From NCBI GenBank assembly GCA_039602395.1, contig JBCNJP010000006.1, forward strand, positions 46,586,325 to 46,650,324: DNA of 64,000 nucleotides, written 5' to 3'. Made by a program: the position numbers and the translations under genes. How positions within the stretch are numbered: the first letter of the stretch is position 1; every line of letters begins with the position of its first letter. Under the pieces are notes generated by a model, which saw nothing but the letters and a program-made list of their open reading frames with translations, was not told where the DNA came from and did not search any database. The DNA is from Deinandra increscens subsp. villosa. Its lineage: Eukaryota > Streptophyta > Magnoliopsida > Asterales > Asteraceae. This document shows, piece after piece, positions 47,537 to 60,465 of this stretch.

Positions 47537-50367
47537 CTCTCCCCTACTTTAGGGAATTTCGTCCCGAAATTAGAAGAGACTTCAAATTTTTAGAGAAAAG
47601 AGTAGTTAAAAGAGTTTGCCAATATCCAACACACGTTGACATTTGAATCCAATATAGAGATGACGTAAGAGATTTCACCGAGGGTAGGAAATATTCTCGA
47701 TTATCGAATCAATTATATCGGCACCAAAGCTTTACCCGATCACAAGGGTTACGTTTGAAATGGTGACTGAGGAGAACACCCACACACACACACACTGTCC
47801 TCGGTCCCACTCCCAATGCACCCTAAAGGAATTACCGATGCTTATATATAGGGTGTACCGCAACTAACCCACCACATCTTTAATACCTTTAGTGAGTACT
47901 GTTTGTCTTCGGAGGACATCATATTCTACACCACCAATATCAAACAACCGAGCTTGATACAACAACATAGGGCGAGCAACATCAACACTGTGATAAACCC
48001 GAGGAGTACACTATGACCAAACCAGAAACAACCAAAAGACTTACCAAAGATAGTGAACCACAGTCTCCCCTACTTTAGGGATGAGACTGGGAGTTTAAGA
48101 GACTCGGGTGAGTAATGGATGCAACATGGATTTCTTCAAGGTATCCCAACTCAATCACATAGATTCACATAAATTCAAATAGATTCACATAGATTCAAAT
48201 AGATTCACATAGATCATCATAGAATAAACCAAGCAAAACTGATAGTAATGATAAAAAAAAATCAAACTTCAGACTTCTTATTCAAACAAAGCGTCAAGTT
48301 CTGGTGAACTAGATGGGTAGCGACCCACATCTGTTATACCTTGCGAGACACGATATCTGGACAGATCTGAATCAGCCCTCGCTGAGACCTAAGACCTATA
48401 CCCCACAACCAATATCGATTGTATGCTATGCTAGCATCACACACAATCGTCGGTGGCAGTGCGTATGAGTCTCTGATTTAGCAAGAGTAGAGTAATGGTC
48501 AACACTCGAATTAACGGTACGTAACTGTATGATTCAAGTGATGAGCACAAAAGGCTTAAAACAAATGATACCCAAAGGAAATCGAGTACCATGATCTAAA
48601 AGGAAAACCACGCATTGGATGCCATGAGCCGATCAGCACTCGCTCGGGTGTCACGACTAGCGTAATCCGAACGGTACATTTCAGAACAACATGGCTCCTT
48701 TGACTTGGGCTCATGTATCGCGAGTCATGCTATTCGATTCATGCTATCGGGCCCATGCGTTTTGAATCAAATAACATGACTCAAAACGCATGAGCCCGAT
48801 AGCATGAATCAAATACAATAACTTGAAATGCGAGAAATCTGTTAACATAAACATATCTTGTAATGAAAAATAACTTGATTAATAGCGATTACCGGTCACA
48901 TCCACCCATAGCACCCTTCAGATGAGGCCAAAGATTTAGAACTAAATGATAAACCCGATGAAACAGATTAATGAGCCAACGAACAATCACATAACGATAG
49001 TGTGAAGAAAGATTGAACCACAACCAAAACAATCATAAAAGTCATTCAACAAACTAGAGTCGAAACGAAGGATCGAATTCGTGAAATGATGGACATCGAG
49101 TCTAAAATTAGACTCATGAGTCAATCGTAAACAATGCTAGGTAAAACTAGGGTACAAGAGGCACGACTCGATTCCATAAATTCACTATTGAGTAGATCAA
49201 GAGCCGAATTCACGAACCAAATCTAGCCGAAACATCCCGGTGTTCCTGGTTCGAATACGAATGGGGTTCTCATTATGGAAATCAAGGTTGAGAGCGATCA
49301 CAAATTATAAAAAGGGCCGCGAAGTGCCGGCTGAGACATGGGGCTCAGAACTAGACACTGTCGTGAATCAGATACAAACGAGAGCTAAGACGCATGAAGG
49401 GCTCAGATTGAAGAGGGTTAACACAATGGACAAGGCAAAACCCATAATGAAGAAACGTTCGCGCAGAGGCGAACGGTTCCCAGAGGTTAGAGACGATAAG
49501 GTGACTGGCAACTGGAGTCGTACGGGCATAAAGGCAATGTGAAAGTCGATTTGGTGAACGGGAGGAAGACCCGATGTATCTTCGGATGTCCCCGATTCCC
49601 ATATCATTATGATGAACTTCCACAATTTTGGGTCCTAAATGCATGCGCTCCATACGCAAGTAATTGTGGACATGAGCCCACAGACTGGTTTATCGTCAAG
49701 GATTGTTAAGACTTGAGCGTCCAGGAGAGATACGAATAATTTCCCTTAAAGCATACAGATTCATAATGATAGCTGAGAACACAAAGATGAGTGAAGGAAA
49801 ATAAGGTCTAGAGGTGCTAACGGTGAACAAGGCCGAAGAACAAACATCAACGAGTTAGGTCGCAAGGCAGACATAACTCAATGGTCATTAAGGCCAAACT
49901 TTGAATGAATAGATTCGATACCGGTACGTGTACAAGGTTGTCTACTCGAAAGGTCGTAAAATCATAAACTCATACACATGCAATCCCGTAAACATGTGGA
50001 CTTGTAAACTCATAATATTTCCAAACGGGTAGACTCCCCGACACACATACCTAGAGAATACACGAGATATATCAAACGGAGATATATTAAAATGGTTAAT
50101 TTGAAATTTTTAATAACACAGGAGAGTCATATGCGTGTGGGTTCATAACTCGCTCACGTGTCGGCTTGTCTGCATGTATACGTGTAATCCCGTAACCACG
50201 CAACCTGCAAACCTGCGAACCCATCAACGAGAATTTACCCAACGTACACATAACGATAATGATCATATAAGGGATAAACGATTCAGGAAATCCAAATAAG
50301 ACAACACATACCGAGTAGATAAGTGCATACAAGAAAGGGAACAAAAAGGTTTCAAACGACATCAACA
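47537..50367 (-). mobile_element. Partial second copy of the L internal region
   Basis: This is homologous to 36481-39739 in the same orientation, starting with the CTCTCCCCTACTTTAGGG polypurine-side sequence. It ends at 50367, where the LTR of element J begins. L thus looks like LTR-internal-LTR-internal, as produced by recombination between two copies. The repeat array is shortened and partly inverted at 48705-48810. Confidence 0.7.
48705..48810. repeat. Foldback from a local inversion
   Basis: CATGCGTTTTGA at 48752-48763 faces TCAAAACGCATG about 15 bases later. The bases before it are the reverse complement of the segment near 37956-38010 of the other copy. Confidence 0.65.
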
Positions 50368-52620
50368 TAAACGGCGGCGATGGCGGTGAACGGCGTCAAC
50401 TACGAGTTCCATGGTGGTGATCGGATGGTTTTACAGCGGTGATTGGCGGCGAACCGAGCGAAGGCGTACGAGGCGGCGATCTCTAGTCCTCTTGGTGGTC
50501 TTTGGGCGTTTGTAGACGGAGCACCCTGACTAGTAACAACCACCAAGATGTGGTGGCCTGAAGATGGCCACCAGAGAAGAGCAGTGGCGGCGATCATCGC
50601 GGAAGCGGCTACAACCGTTTTTTCTTGTGGGGTTCCGTCGGGATTGAAAAGAGAAATCGTTTTCTTCTTCTCTTTTATTTGGCGTCCATGATATTATTAT
50701 TAGGGTGATTATGGTTTAACCCCTAATCATCTAATATGTATTAGATATCGGACTGTTCTCGAATATAAACCCATCTTGTACGCAAGCCCACAAGCTAACG
50801 TTAGTAAAATTTCACTAACGAATAGCTCGACCATGAATTTAAATAAAACTACTTCTATTTAAATATCGTTCACCCATTATTATTAAGTCGGTTAATAATA
50901 ATATTATTAGTAATTAATTATTTATAACTAGTATAAATAATTTATATATAATATATAATCAAACGTTTCCGTTTCTTTTACCGGTTAACCATTTAAGCGG
51001 GTTTAGAGTTCGCTGCACCCGATGTAACTCTTACATGTCGTAACTGGGTCAGGTTCAAGATTTTTCGGTTCAGGACATACAATATTCAACAGTCTCCCAC
51101 TTGGACTGATCGCGACTAGATCTAAGAAATAGACAGAGGTGCTCTAGCTATATATGACTGTCCCAACCAGTTATGACACTTCAAGTCAACAACCAAGGTA
51201 TATTTGTTGTCAGGCAACTAATATTAGACTTATGGTAATTCGAAGTCATTGTATCCCTTCCGTATAAGACATCAATTAAACGATGTGCATGGATTCAATT
51301 CATTCTCATCTAATGTTCAATCATTATGTTTCTCGATATAGATTCGAAGTGGTCCAAAACAAACACACGGTAGGTTTGAGTAAGGCCTTACACTTAACAC
51401 TTGGAATCAACGAGGGCGACACGATGTCTAGCTGTTGTATGATTAGTGCAAGGTACAGAATCCCATCTCGACTACATGCCCTCCCACTGAACTTTGAATC
51501 CATTCCCAAAAGTAGCCGTTATGACTGGCAGTTACGCGATAACGTTAAGCTACAATCAAAGAAGAGTCTTTGGTAAAGGGGAGGTCGCTCATGTATCTCA
51601 GGTCCAAGGATACTAATGAGAATACCAATAATCAAATCCATCTTATGATTGAATCCATGAAGATGGTTTGATGCGAGTTACGTCTAACGTCATTCCACAA
51701 TGAGGTCTGTGAGTTTGGGCTGTTAACCCTTTGAGTCCAAAGTCAAAATAGTTATACTTCAGATTCGTTCCCATGAGTCTGAACGACTACGGACAGTTTA
51801 GAATAATATATCTATTCCTCAGCGTCATGAGTAGTCTTACCTCAGGTTCGTGTCCACGATTCTGATCGACTGTGAGGAATAATATGCACTTATTCATGGA
51901 TTAAACGTATTAAAATTGAACACAGTTATAGAATTCAGCTTTTACGTCTAAACCTTTAGAGGAAGCCGAATGATAATGTATAACTGTTAGAGTTCGTACA
52001 TCCGAATACTAATTCAAAACATACATCTAGTGTATATTGGTCGAACATCATTAGTATGAGGTTAATGAGTCTTACGATTAATTATTTTACCGACCAGGTT
52101 TTGAAATGTGTTATCATTTTGGTTATCGGATATTCCATAGTTCCAGTATTTCTCTAAATAGTAGAATTTCCTGAAAGTGTGCTGGTTTTGTGATCATAGT
52201 GATCCTTGGTATTCACTATAGTTATTGTGTGATCAAAATGTCTTGTTTGGTTAAAACTTTAGCCATGTCAAGAATCCTTCTGATCCTTTTCAGACAAGCA
52301 GCGGTTTAATGTCACTTGAGTTGGCTAATTAGTTTAGATTTAGTTGTGGAGTCTGCCACAAAGCAAAATCTTAATTATCATAAGCAAAAGATGTCTTGGT
52401 CAATCATGAAAACTTGTAGTAGTGTATTTGTACACAATGAATGTTAACACCAATGCAACTTAGTGTATTGTGTTCAACAATTCACGATATCAATGTAACT
52501 TGCGTACATTGATTTTCCCTTTTCGTGTCATTAGTGTAACCATGTACAGTGACAACTTCAGTGTAACTCTGTACAGTGATCTTTCCCTTTTGATGTCATT
52601 AGTGTAACTATGTACAGTGA
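50368..52620 (-). mobile_element. 3' part of copia-like element J (same family as I)
   Basis: The segment 50368-51091 is an inverted, truncated copy of the LTR of I, ending ATTCAACA. The next bases, complement of CCAAGTGGGAGAC, are the polypurine tract. The remaining 1.5 kb (to 52620) has no coding frame; near 52440-52620 it has several GTGTAAC..TGTACAGTGA repeats. The LTR of F follows at 52621. Confidence 0.75.
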
Positions 52621-52969
52621 TGAAAATGCGTGAGCATCGGATCGTCTACTCAATCTAGCTAATCGGACATCGAAACGTAATTAACCGATTGATTTATTGA
52701 TCAATGAAGAACAATTCCAATCAGTAAACACTCAGATACAGACTCAGAGAATCACACTCAGAAACACACACTTAACAAATCTCTCACGCTCAGAACCCTC
52801 CCAATTACAAAGACCAACCATCTATATATACCCGCTGGTCCGAGCTTCGGCCGAACCTCAGGTTCGGCCAGTCCGAACTTCAGGTTCGGACCTAATTCGG
52901 CCAGACCTAGTTGACTTGATCTTGTACATTAACTGATACTTCACACGACGCACATATCAGGTATCAACA
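52621..52969 (-). repeat. 3' LTR of element F (349 bp)
   Basis: The plus strand runs from TGAAAATGCGTGAGC to GTATCAACA. The palindromes 52849-52869 (arms GGCCGAACCT, one-base centre) and 52871-52891 (arms GTCCGAAC, five-base loop) lie just upstream, in sense, of the TATATATAG box (52830-52822). Confidence 0.85.
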
Positions 52970-53758
52970 AACTCCCCCTGGTCATGTGCAGTATCTCTTC
53001 AATATCATCAACTTTGTATCTTCAATCAAGCTCCCCCTAGAGTATAGAATCCGTTCGTTCAAAGAAATGAATATTCAAACAAACTCCTCCTCAACTCGAT
53101 CGTAGCTTAATCTTGAATACTTGATGACATTTTAGTGTATCTCTGGTCTTTTATCAACATCTTCAGAAGACTTGAAGTTGTGATATCCTGCACATAGCAA
53201 CCTGTTCAAACACTTAAAATAATCTTGGCGCAAAACGTCTCTTTGAGACTCCAAGATATGATTTTGGAAGTTGATTTGTATCACGTGTTGATCAGATCGA
53301 AAATAAAGAAGAAATAAAATCTTTTTGGTTTTTCAAAGTTTATGCTAAAACACACCGAAAATCTTTTTGGCTTATCTTGAAATGAAATGAAATGAAATTG
53401 CAATACAGAATCAAACACAATTTTTTGGTATGAGAAAGATCACTATATGGGATCATATTGAACATAACGCACTGAACTGCACTTCTATTTCAATTAATTG
53501 AAGCTCATAAGTCATGTTGATTGCCGGTATAATTTGTCCAACTTAAACTCAGGCAGAATCATACTCATAACATCTGGATATGTTGAAGATATTGACTAGT
53601 TTTGCTTTGACCAGTGTATTCCACACTATCAGACATAAACAGACATTTTCAGCTTTTCTTTTCTTTTTCCTTTTGTTTGACAGCACTTGTGATTTTTCAC
53701 AATGCATAATATTCTCATGATATTATCAACTATGTTCCATGCAAAAAGAAATAAGAAC

Positions 53759-53997
53759 GTTAAATCGTCTACCTTAAGGTCGATCTTTCGATACGCAGAT
53801 AAGGCCTCGGATTTAACAAAAGAAGAAAATAAAACAAGTTGAAATTGTATAACCCAACAACAACCAGGTCGGTACTCCCGTACACGCAGAGAAAGTCCGG
53901 TGAGTTATACGAAATACCAAAGAAAATAAAGCAGAACGTCAAACGAACAACGATCAGGTCGATCTTTCGATACGCAGAGAAAGTCCGATCGTTTGAC
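53759..53997 (-). other. Triple hairpin block of element F
   Basis: Same three stems as in H and D. Stem 1 is a perfect GTCAAACGA/TCGTTTGAC, stem 2 has one G-T pair, and stem 3 is GTTAAATC/GATTTAAC. Confidence 0.75.
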
Positions 53998-54564
53998 AAA
54001 ATAAAAAAAATCAAACAAGTTTAAATCTTTGCAAAATGAACACATGTATACACAGTGACTTCTCATTTTGAATTTCACACTTAGCTTTCTTTTTGTGTCA
54101 TGAAATATGCATCAAGATGTTATCCACATGGTCAAGCATTAGTATTTAGTGTATATCACATCTGAATACTTTCTGATTTGTCGAGCCTACCAAATATATC
54201 AAACAATGATCTTATGGCTCTTTCATCTACTCTATCCATGAGTCAGATACGTAAGCCAATGTACCATCATTTCCCAATGATCAATTTCTCACAATTTTAT
54301 ATATTTGGCATGTATTCACCTTCCTTCATTATATATTTTGCATGTATTCACTTTCTCCCCATAAAAAGCATTTTCTCACTTACTCCCCCTTAAAATGAAA
54401 ACTCTATTTTTGGATTTTCATTTTACACAAAAACAAGACGCTATTTTTGGGTTTTTGACAAAAAATTAAAAGCAAAGAAAAATGATCAATGAACACGGAT
54501 AGTTTACAGATTTAGAATTCAGAAAATTTGCAGGTTAAAAAGAGTTATCAGGAAATTTAAGTTA

Positions 54565-57123
54565 TGTGACACCCGAGAATTTCAAGGTTTACTTCCGTTA
54601 GACAATCTCCGTTAGTTACGTTATAAGTGTTAACTTAGTAACTAATACTTAACTAGGCCGAATACGTCCACGACCCTTGGTTGATCACCAAACCCGCCCA
54701 TATGTGTTATGTGTTCATTTATTGATGTCACTATGTGCAATGTGATTTAAATACATGATTTAGTACTATGAATAGCATGACAAATTGTAAATCCTTGATT
54801 ATGTGAAGACTGACCACTTTTGGATAACCAGCGAAACTACCGGGCGAAACTATAATGTCGCCCGGCAGTCTGTTGGCTCACTTGTGATCAGAGCCAGTTT
54901 CGCTTGGCCAGCGAAACTGCCAGCGAAACTAGGCCCTGATATATAATAACATAAAACCCTAGTTGCCTCATTTGGTTGCACCATTCTCTCCAAAACACAC
55001 ACACACACCTCTGGAAATCTGGTCAGTCGAGATTCACACCGAGCCATCGAGATCTCAGCCCCGAACCATCATCCATCAAGCTTGGAGATCGAACCGTGAG
55101 TCTCAAAACCACCATTTTTATGCTTTTCTATGTGTTTCTTAATAAAGCATGCCTAAATCTCTGTGTTATCATTAGATCTTCTGTAGGAATGCTTAGGAAT
55201 GCTAGATCTACCATAAAGTTGATAACTTTACGTGTGAAATCCAACCATGATAGAGATTTATGCCATTTTAGTCATTTTAGGGTTTTAGAGGTATTTTGGT
55301 GATTTGATGATGAATATGCATGAATAAGGTGTTAAAACTTGTTGTTTGATGTTGGTAAATGCCTATGTATGCTAAACAATGAATTGCATGAAGTATTGAA
55401 GCTGTTAGGTTGATTTTTAGGCTGATCCGTATGTTTTTCGCGACCAGCGAAACTGTCGTGTTCTCTGGGCGAAACTGTCCAGCGAAATTATGTATATCTT
55501 CATCCAGCGACACTATGTAGCGAAACTATAGTGTCGCCGGGTAAACCAACCAGACCAGCTCGAGCGAATCTACCGAGCGAAATTCCCTGAACGAAAGTTC
55601 AAACCAGTTTCGGGCGAAACTAGGCTAGCGAAACTGTGCCAACAGTTTCGAGCGAAACTAGCCTAGCGAAACTGTGTCATCGGGTATTGCCTAAGCGAAA
55701 GTGCTGCCCGTGCACACAGCGAAACTGCTAGCGAAACTAGACCTAAAACCAAACTTGTGCAATTTGCTTGAATGTTATGCCATGACTTACATGATTATGC
55801 CATGATGATACATGCCTTGATTTCTGATGAATAAGAACCCTTGTTTATGATCAACCATCGGTGTCGTGTGTCGATATGTCGTGTCTTAGTTTAACGTGCT
55901 ATGTTATGGGCCATAGTGAACGTTGTTTGAAATAAATTAGACACAAGACTAATATATAAGACCTAAATGAATTATAGGTCTTCATTAAGAAATCAATTCA
56001 AGGATAATTAAGCAAGTCTAGCCGAGCAACCAAAGGTGAGTGTCACTAGCCCGCAAGATACGATCCCGTTAGGGACGGATAGAACAACTTAAAAACAATG
56101 CTGACAAAACTTACGAGTGCTGAGCACCGGACGAATAAAAAAATCGACTGTTTTTCACCAAGGTGTTTATGGGGACACTTGGGGGAATTCAAGTCGTTGT
56201 TTACGAAAAATAAAACTGATAAATGATTTTTGGGTTCGAAAGAAACCCTAAGTGAAATGTTTTAATATGGCTAGCATAGGTTAAAGACTTTAAACCAAAT
56301 GATATCACATGATTTCTAAGGAATGTTTTGATTAAATAAAAAGTCCTCATAATTAATTGTGTCATTAATTCGTGGAAGCGAGGGGATGTTGGGTAGATCT
56401 ACTGGGGTTTGACAAACTCCACTCCGGGGCACTGGAGGTGCACGGGGAACAATATCAGCCTATTTGACACCGTGATCCCAAGAGGAGGACACGGGGGAGG
56501 CAAAAAGAGCAGTGGCGAAAGTCCGCAAATAAAATATATATGACGGTGGAACACCGCAAAATAAATAGTCAGCTTGGTACAATCTTCCTTAGTGCATGAA
56601 ACGACGGATTAGCTACCCGCGATATCGGTTGAGTTCTTTAAATCTTACAAGACTAAGCGCATATTAAATAATCGGTAATTGACGTTTAAAAACATCGTCT
56701 TTCATAAAACAAATATTACGTATGTATATGTTGACAAAGAAAATGATTATGAGACCGGGCCAATGCATGACAAGCCCACCGTGAACTCACCAGCCTTTTT
56801 GGTTGACACTTGCGTGGTTTTCACTTTTGCAGATCGCTGAGGAGTATCCGGAGCAGGTTGACATGGCTCAAGAAAGTGTTTACTTTTATTTGAACTAACT
56901 TGGGAATTTATATAACAATTTATGTTTTGTAATTAAAGCACGCGGTTAGTGCTAAGATATTTATGTTTACATTCCGCTGCGTAACTTTTGAAACTGTTTT
57001 ATTTATGAACATTTGGACTTTACTCTGATTCATTTAGTATTTGTAACTAATGGTTGTGGATCCTGGTCTAGCCACACCCCTTAACGGTACAAACTCCGTT
57101 AGTGGTTATTTGGGGGTGTGACA
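54565..57123 (+). repeat. Solo LTR S2 (2559 bp), chromovirus-like
   Basis: The ends are TGTGACACCCGAG and GGGGGTGTGACA, with AGTTA on both sides (54560-54564, 57124-57128). The flanks join to sequence that is continuous in D (44100-44160), proving the insertion. It contains a TATA box (TATATAA, 54940-54946) just after the first cluster of GCGAAACT motifs and a second, larger cluster at 55440-55740. No coding region. Confidence 0.9.
54831..55740. repeat. GCGAAACT motif clusters in S2
   Basis: About a dozen exact GCGAAACT copies in two clusters (54831-54931 and 55440-55740) plus near-copies. Some form hairpins: CCGGGCGA/TCGCCCGG near 54840-54870 and CGACACTAT/ATAGTGTCG near 55505-55535. Confidence 0.75.
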
Positions 57124-57205
57124 AGTTAAGCATAATACTTCTCCATCAACAACTTTGCAATCATCAATAGGTCTTCTAGAAGTACCTGCACACTGGTCAA
57201 ACTAA

Positions 57206-60200
57206 TTAGCCCAAAAATGACCCGAAGCGAAGTGCTTCTGGTCGACCAGTGTCCTTGTTTTTCTTAGAAACCACATTAGGTTTCCATTGTTGTTGTTTTG
57301 GTAATTCAGTTTTTGATGAAACAATCACAGGTGACTGTGATGGGAAAACTACATTTTGAGCTTTTGAAAACATTGGAACAAAACGTTTTTGTTTATGATA
57401 AAATGTAGGCTCAACTTCATCAAAAACTCTGCCTTGTTCATCAAAGAACTTTGTTGTGGCAGGTTTACCAAAAACTGATTTCTTGTGAAATCTTTGAGAT
57501 GAATTAGCAGGTAATGGACAATCTTTTGCCATATGCCCTGGGCGACGGCAAATATAATAGTTTCTTGTCGCTTTGTCCCATCTTTGATGTACCTGCGAAG
57601 AACACACATGAATATCTCGAACATGATCAGAATGAGAATCATATACCTGATGCCTGTGATCATGTACCTATTTAGATATAGGGCTTAGAGATTGAGAACT
57701 TTCAGACGAAACTTGAGCTTTCACAAAAACTTCAGAAATCTTTCGAGCATCAACACAATGAAGTGGAAATTCTTTGTCAGAAAATAATTGATCCGAACCC
57801 TTGAGTTTGTAAAAACGCTCGGGTTGAATTTTATCAGCTTGAAAAACTTCCTTCTTCACATGTTTCATCTTTAATTTCTTCAAATCATGGGATGATAATG
57901 TTGGAACCTTCTCAGCTTTGTTTTGCATCCTGTGAAAACCCAAACCTTCATGCTTTCCAAAAATCTTCTCCTTAGATGAACAATGTCCATTCTTCGCTAA
58001 TCGAGAAAATTCAGCTTTTACTTTGGTTACATTCTTTTGATCATAAAAGATCGTTTCATCAAACTCAGGTTGAGACTGAATCTTGTCACTAGAAGTAGCC
58101 GACTTCTCATTTTCAGCAGAAGATGACCCAGATACAAACTTTGGTGCAGGAGAAACTTCATATTTCTTGTCCTTCTTTTTCCTATTCTTCCTTTTCTTCT
58201 TCTGCATCACTACTTTCTCATTCTCAACAGTGGATGAGGAAACCTTTGTATAATCAAATTCATAAATTTGTTCCTTCACTTCTTTGAAAGCTTCTTTGAT
58301 ATGAGCAGGGGGTGACGCTGTTTTATCAAACATTTTCTCAAAATTTGCATCATTAGCTAAGAAGCTTGTGAACACTTGAGAATTTAAAACATTGTTGAGC
58401 AATCTGTGAGCATCAAGAACTTGAATATTAAGATCAGAAATTTGCTGTTGAGCCTCAGCGAATTCCTTTTCTTTAGCTATCAATCGTTTTGCAACCTTGT
58501 GAGTTTCAAACTTTTGCAAACGCAGATTATCCAGACCTTCAAATAACTCTTTCTTCAATTTATCTTCATTTCGTTTTTGAATCTCCAGATTTGTAGTTTG
58601 AACCTTGTTAACACTAACCAATTCCCGTTTCTCATCCAACAACTTTTCCATATCAACTTGATATGCTTTTATTTTAACAGCAGATTCTGCAACATTCTTG
58701 GTAAGCAGAACGAGCTTGACTTTTGATTTATCAAACAAATTTGTGAAATCAGAAGCAGTATCCTCCGCTTCATCCTTCCATTTCTTGACTTCTTTTATCA
58801 ACACATCTCTTTCCTCACATAACTTTGCTTTTGTACATTCAACATCTCTTTTGTCTTGTTTAGAAATCTCTAAAACATCATTCAACATTTTGATTTCAGT
58901 AGTCAAACACTCATTTTTCAAAATCAACTCCTTTTCATGTTCTTCTGCAATCTTTAAATCTGATTGAATCAAATTGTAATCCTCATAAAACTTTTGAAGT
59001 TGATCCAACAAAGAAGAATTTCTTTCATCAAACTCTCCAAGTTTTCGGCAGATTCATAAGAACTTGAATTTGAACTAGTATCGGAACTAGTATCTGAACA
59101 AAAATCCTCTTGTTGATCATGAGTAACTATCAAAGCAGAGGAATCATACCCAAATTGTTGACCCCAATCATAAACACCATCTTTCTGAACTGTTAAAGTT
59201 GTCGCCTTGCCTGCATTACTGGATGATGGTTGAGTAATACTAGGCTTACTTGATAACAGAGCACCAGATTTCTGATAAAATACTTTGGAAAAATGACCAA
59301 GCTTGGAACACTTGTAGCACTTTAATCTTGATTTATCAAATCCTAGTTGGCCATTGTAATCAACTGAACTCATGTTATGTTTTTTGAAAAATCGTTTCGA
59401 TCGTTGACCTAGAATAGCATATTGCCAAGCTAAATCTAATTCAATCAGTTGATCATCATCAAGCTCATTAAGATCATCTCTTGTAATTTTGGCATCAGCA
59501 ACATCTTTGATAATCAATCCAAAAGAAGATGTAATCAAAGCAGAAATCATATTTGCACAATCAGATGTAGATTCGACAGAAAAAGCACTCTGATTTGATG
59601 AATTTGGAATTGTAAAGCTACAACCCCGGGAAGAATTAGTATCAGAATTTCCAGAACTTTCCGATAAGAAAGCAACACTTGGTGCAGAATTCAAATTTTA
59701 CTTAGACTTAGCACTCATGCTTGCAATATTCTCACCATGATATAATGCAGAATTCTGCAAAGTAGCAGTTGATTTCTTGGAATTTAACATTTCCATTTCT
59801 CGAGCATGAAGTTTTCCAATAAGCTCGTGGAATGTTAATGCAGAATAATCCTTATCATGAGTAAGAAGCAAAACATAATTTTTCCATTTTTCAGGCAATG
59901 CTTCCATAATCTTTTCCTTCAAATCAGCATCCGACTTGTCAATTCCAACAACCTTTAATTCACTAATTAGATGAGAAAATCGAGAAACCAAAGCAGTAAT
60001 GTTCTCATTGTCATAATGTTGAAAGTTATCAAATTCCTTATTAAGCACTTTCTTCCGACTCTTCTTGTAGTCATCATTACCCTCACATCTTGCTGATAAA
60101 GCATCCCACAATTGTTTTGATTTCTTACACGTGCTGAATTGATGTAACAACTCAGTGGGTAATGCCATGGTAAGATAACCAAATGCCTTTTGTTCAAGTT

Positions 60201-60465
60201 CATAAGCTTTCCTTTCAGTGTTATCAAACGTATGAACTTCCTTGAAATCTCCCGCATCAGTCGGATGTTGATAAAGTGTCTTGATTGGATTCCACAAATC
60301 GATATCATTCGTACTTATATAAGCCGAAGATCATTGTTTCCAATTATGATAATCCTCCAACTTCAACAATTTTGGAACTTTCTGACTTGTTCTGATTTCA
60401 TTATCATAGTTCAACATAGTTTGCATAGCACTTTGCATCGCAGAAAATGCGTGAAATTCCGACAT
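57206..60465 (-). pseudogene. gag: Very long gag of element F
   Basis: ATG at 60465 opens a frame of about 1,080 codons. In order: a copia-type gag core (QKVPKLLKLEDYHNW, LTMALPTELLHQF, RCEGNDDYKKSRKKVL, IMEALPEKWKNYVLLL); a first knuckle CYKCSKLGHFSK whose last Cys is Phe; an acidic Ser-rich stretch; a coiled coil of about 250 residues (59011-58250); a Lys-rich patch (KKKRKNRKKKDKK); and a second knuckle near 57560 whose first Cys is Tyr. It ends GRPEALRFGSF. Breaks are in-frame stops near 60333 (TGA), 59700-59698 (TAA) and 57670-57668 (TAG, Trp in D), plus one frame change near 59011. It ends at the same point as D, so the lack of pol is shared. Confidence 0.8.

Noticed and set aside
27758..50367. 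Two LTRs of about 6 kb in element L, since homology runs from TGTCACACC to ATCAACA in both copies
   Set aside because: The polypurine-side sequence and a TGTAACAT LTR start at 36480 and 47536 show LTRs of 2852 bp. The further homology is internal region.
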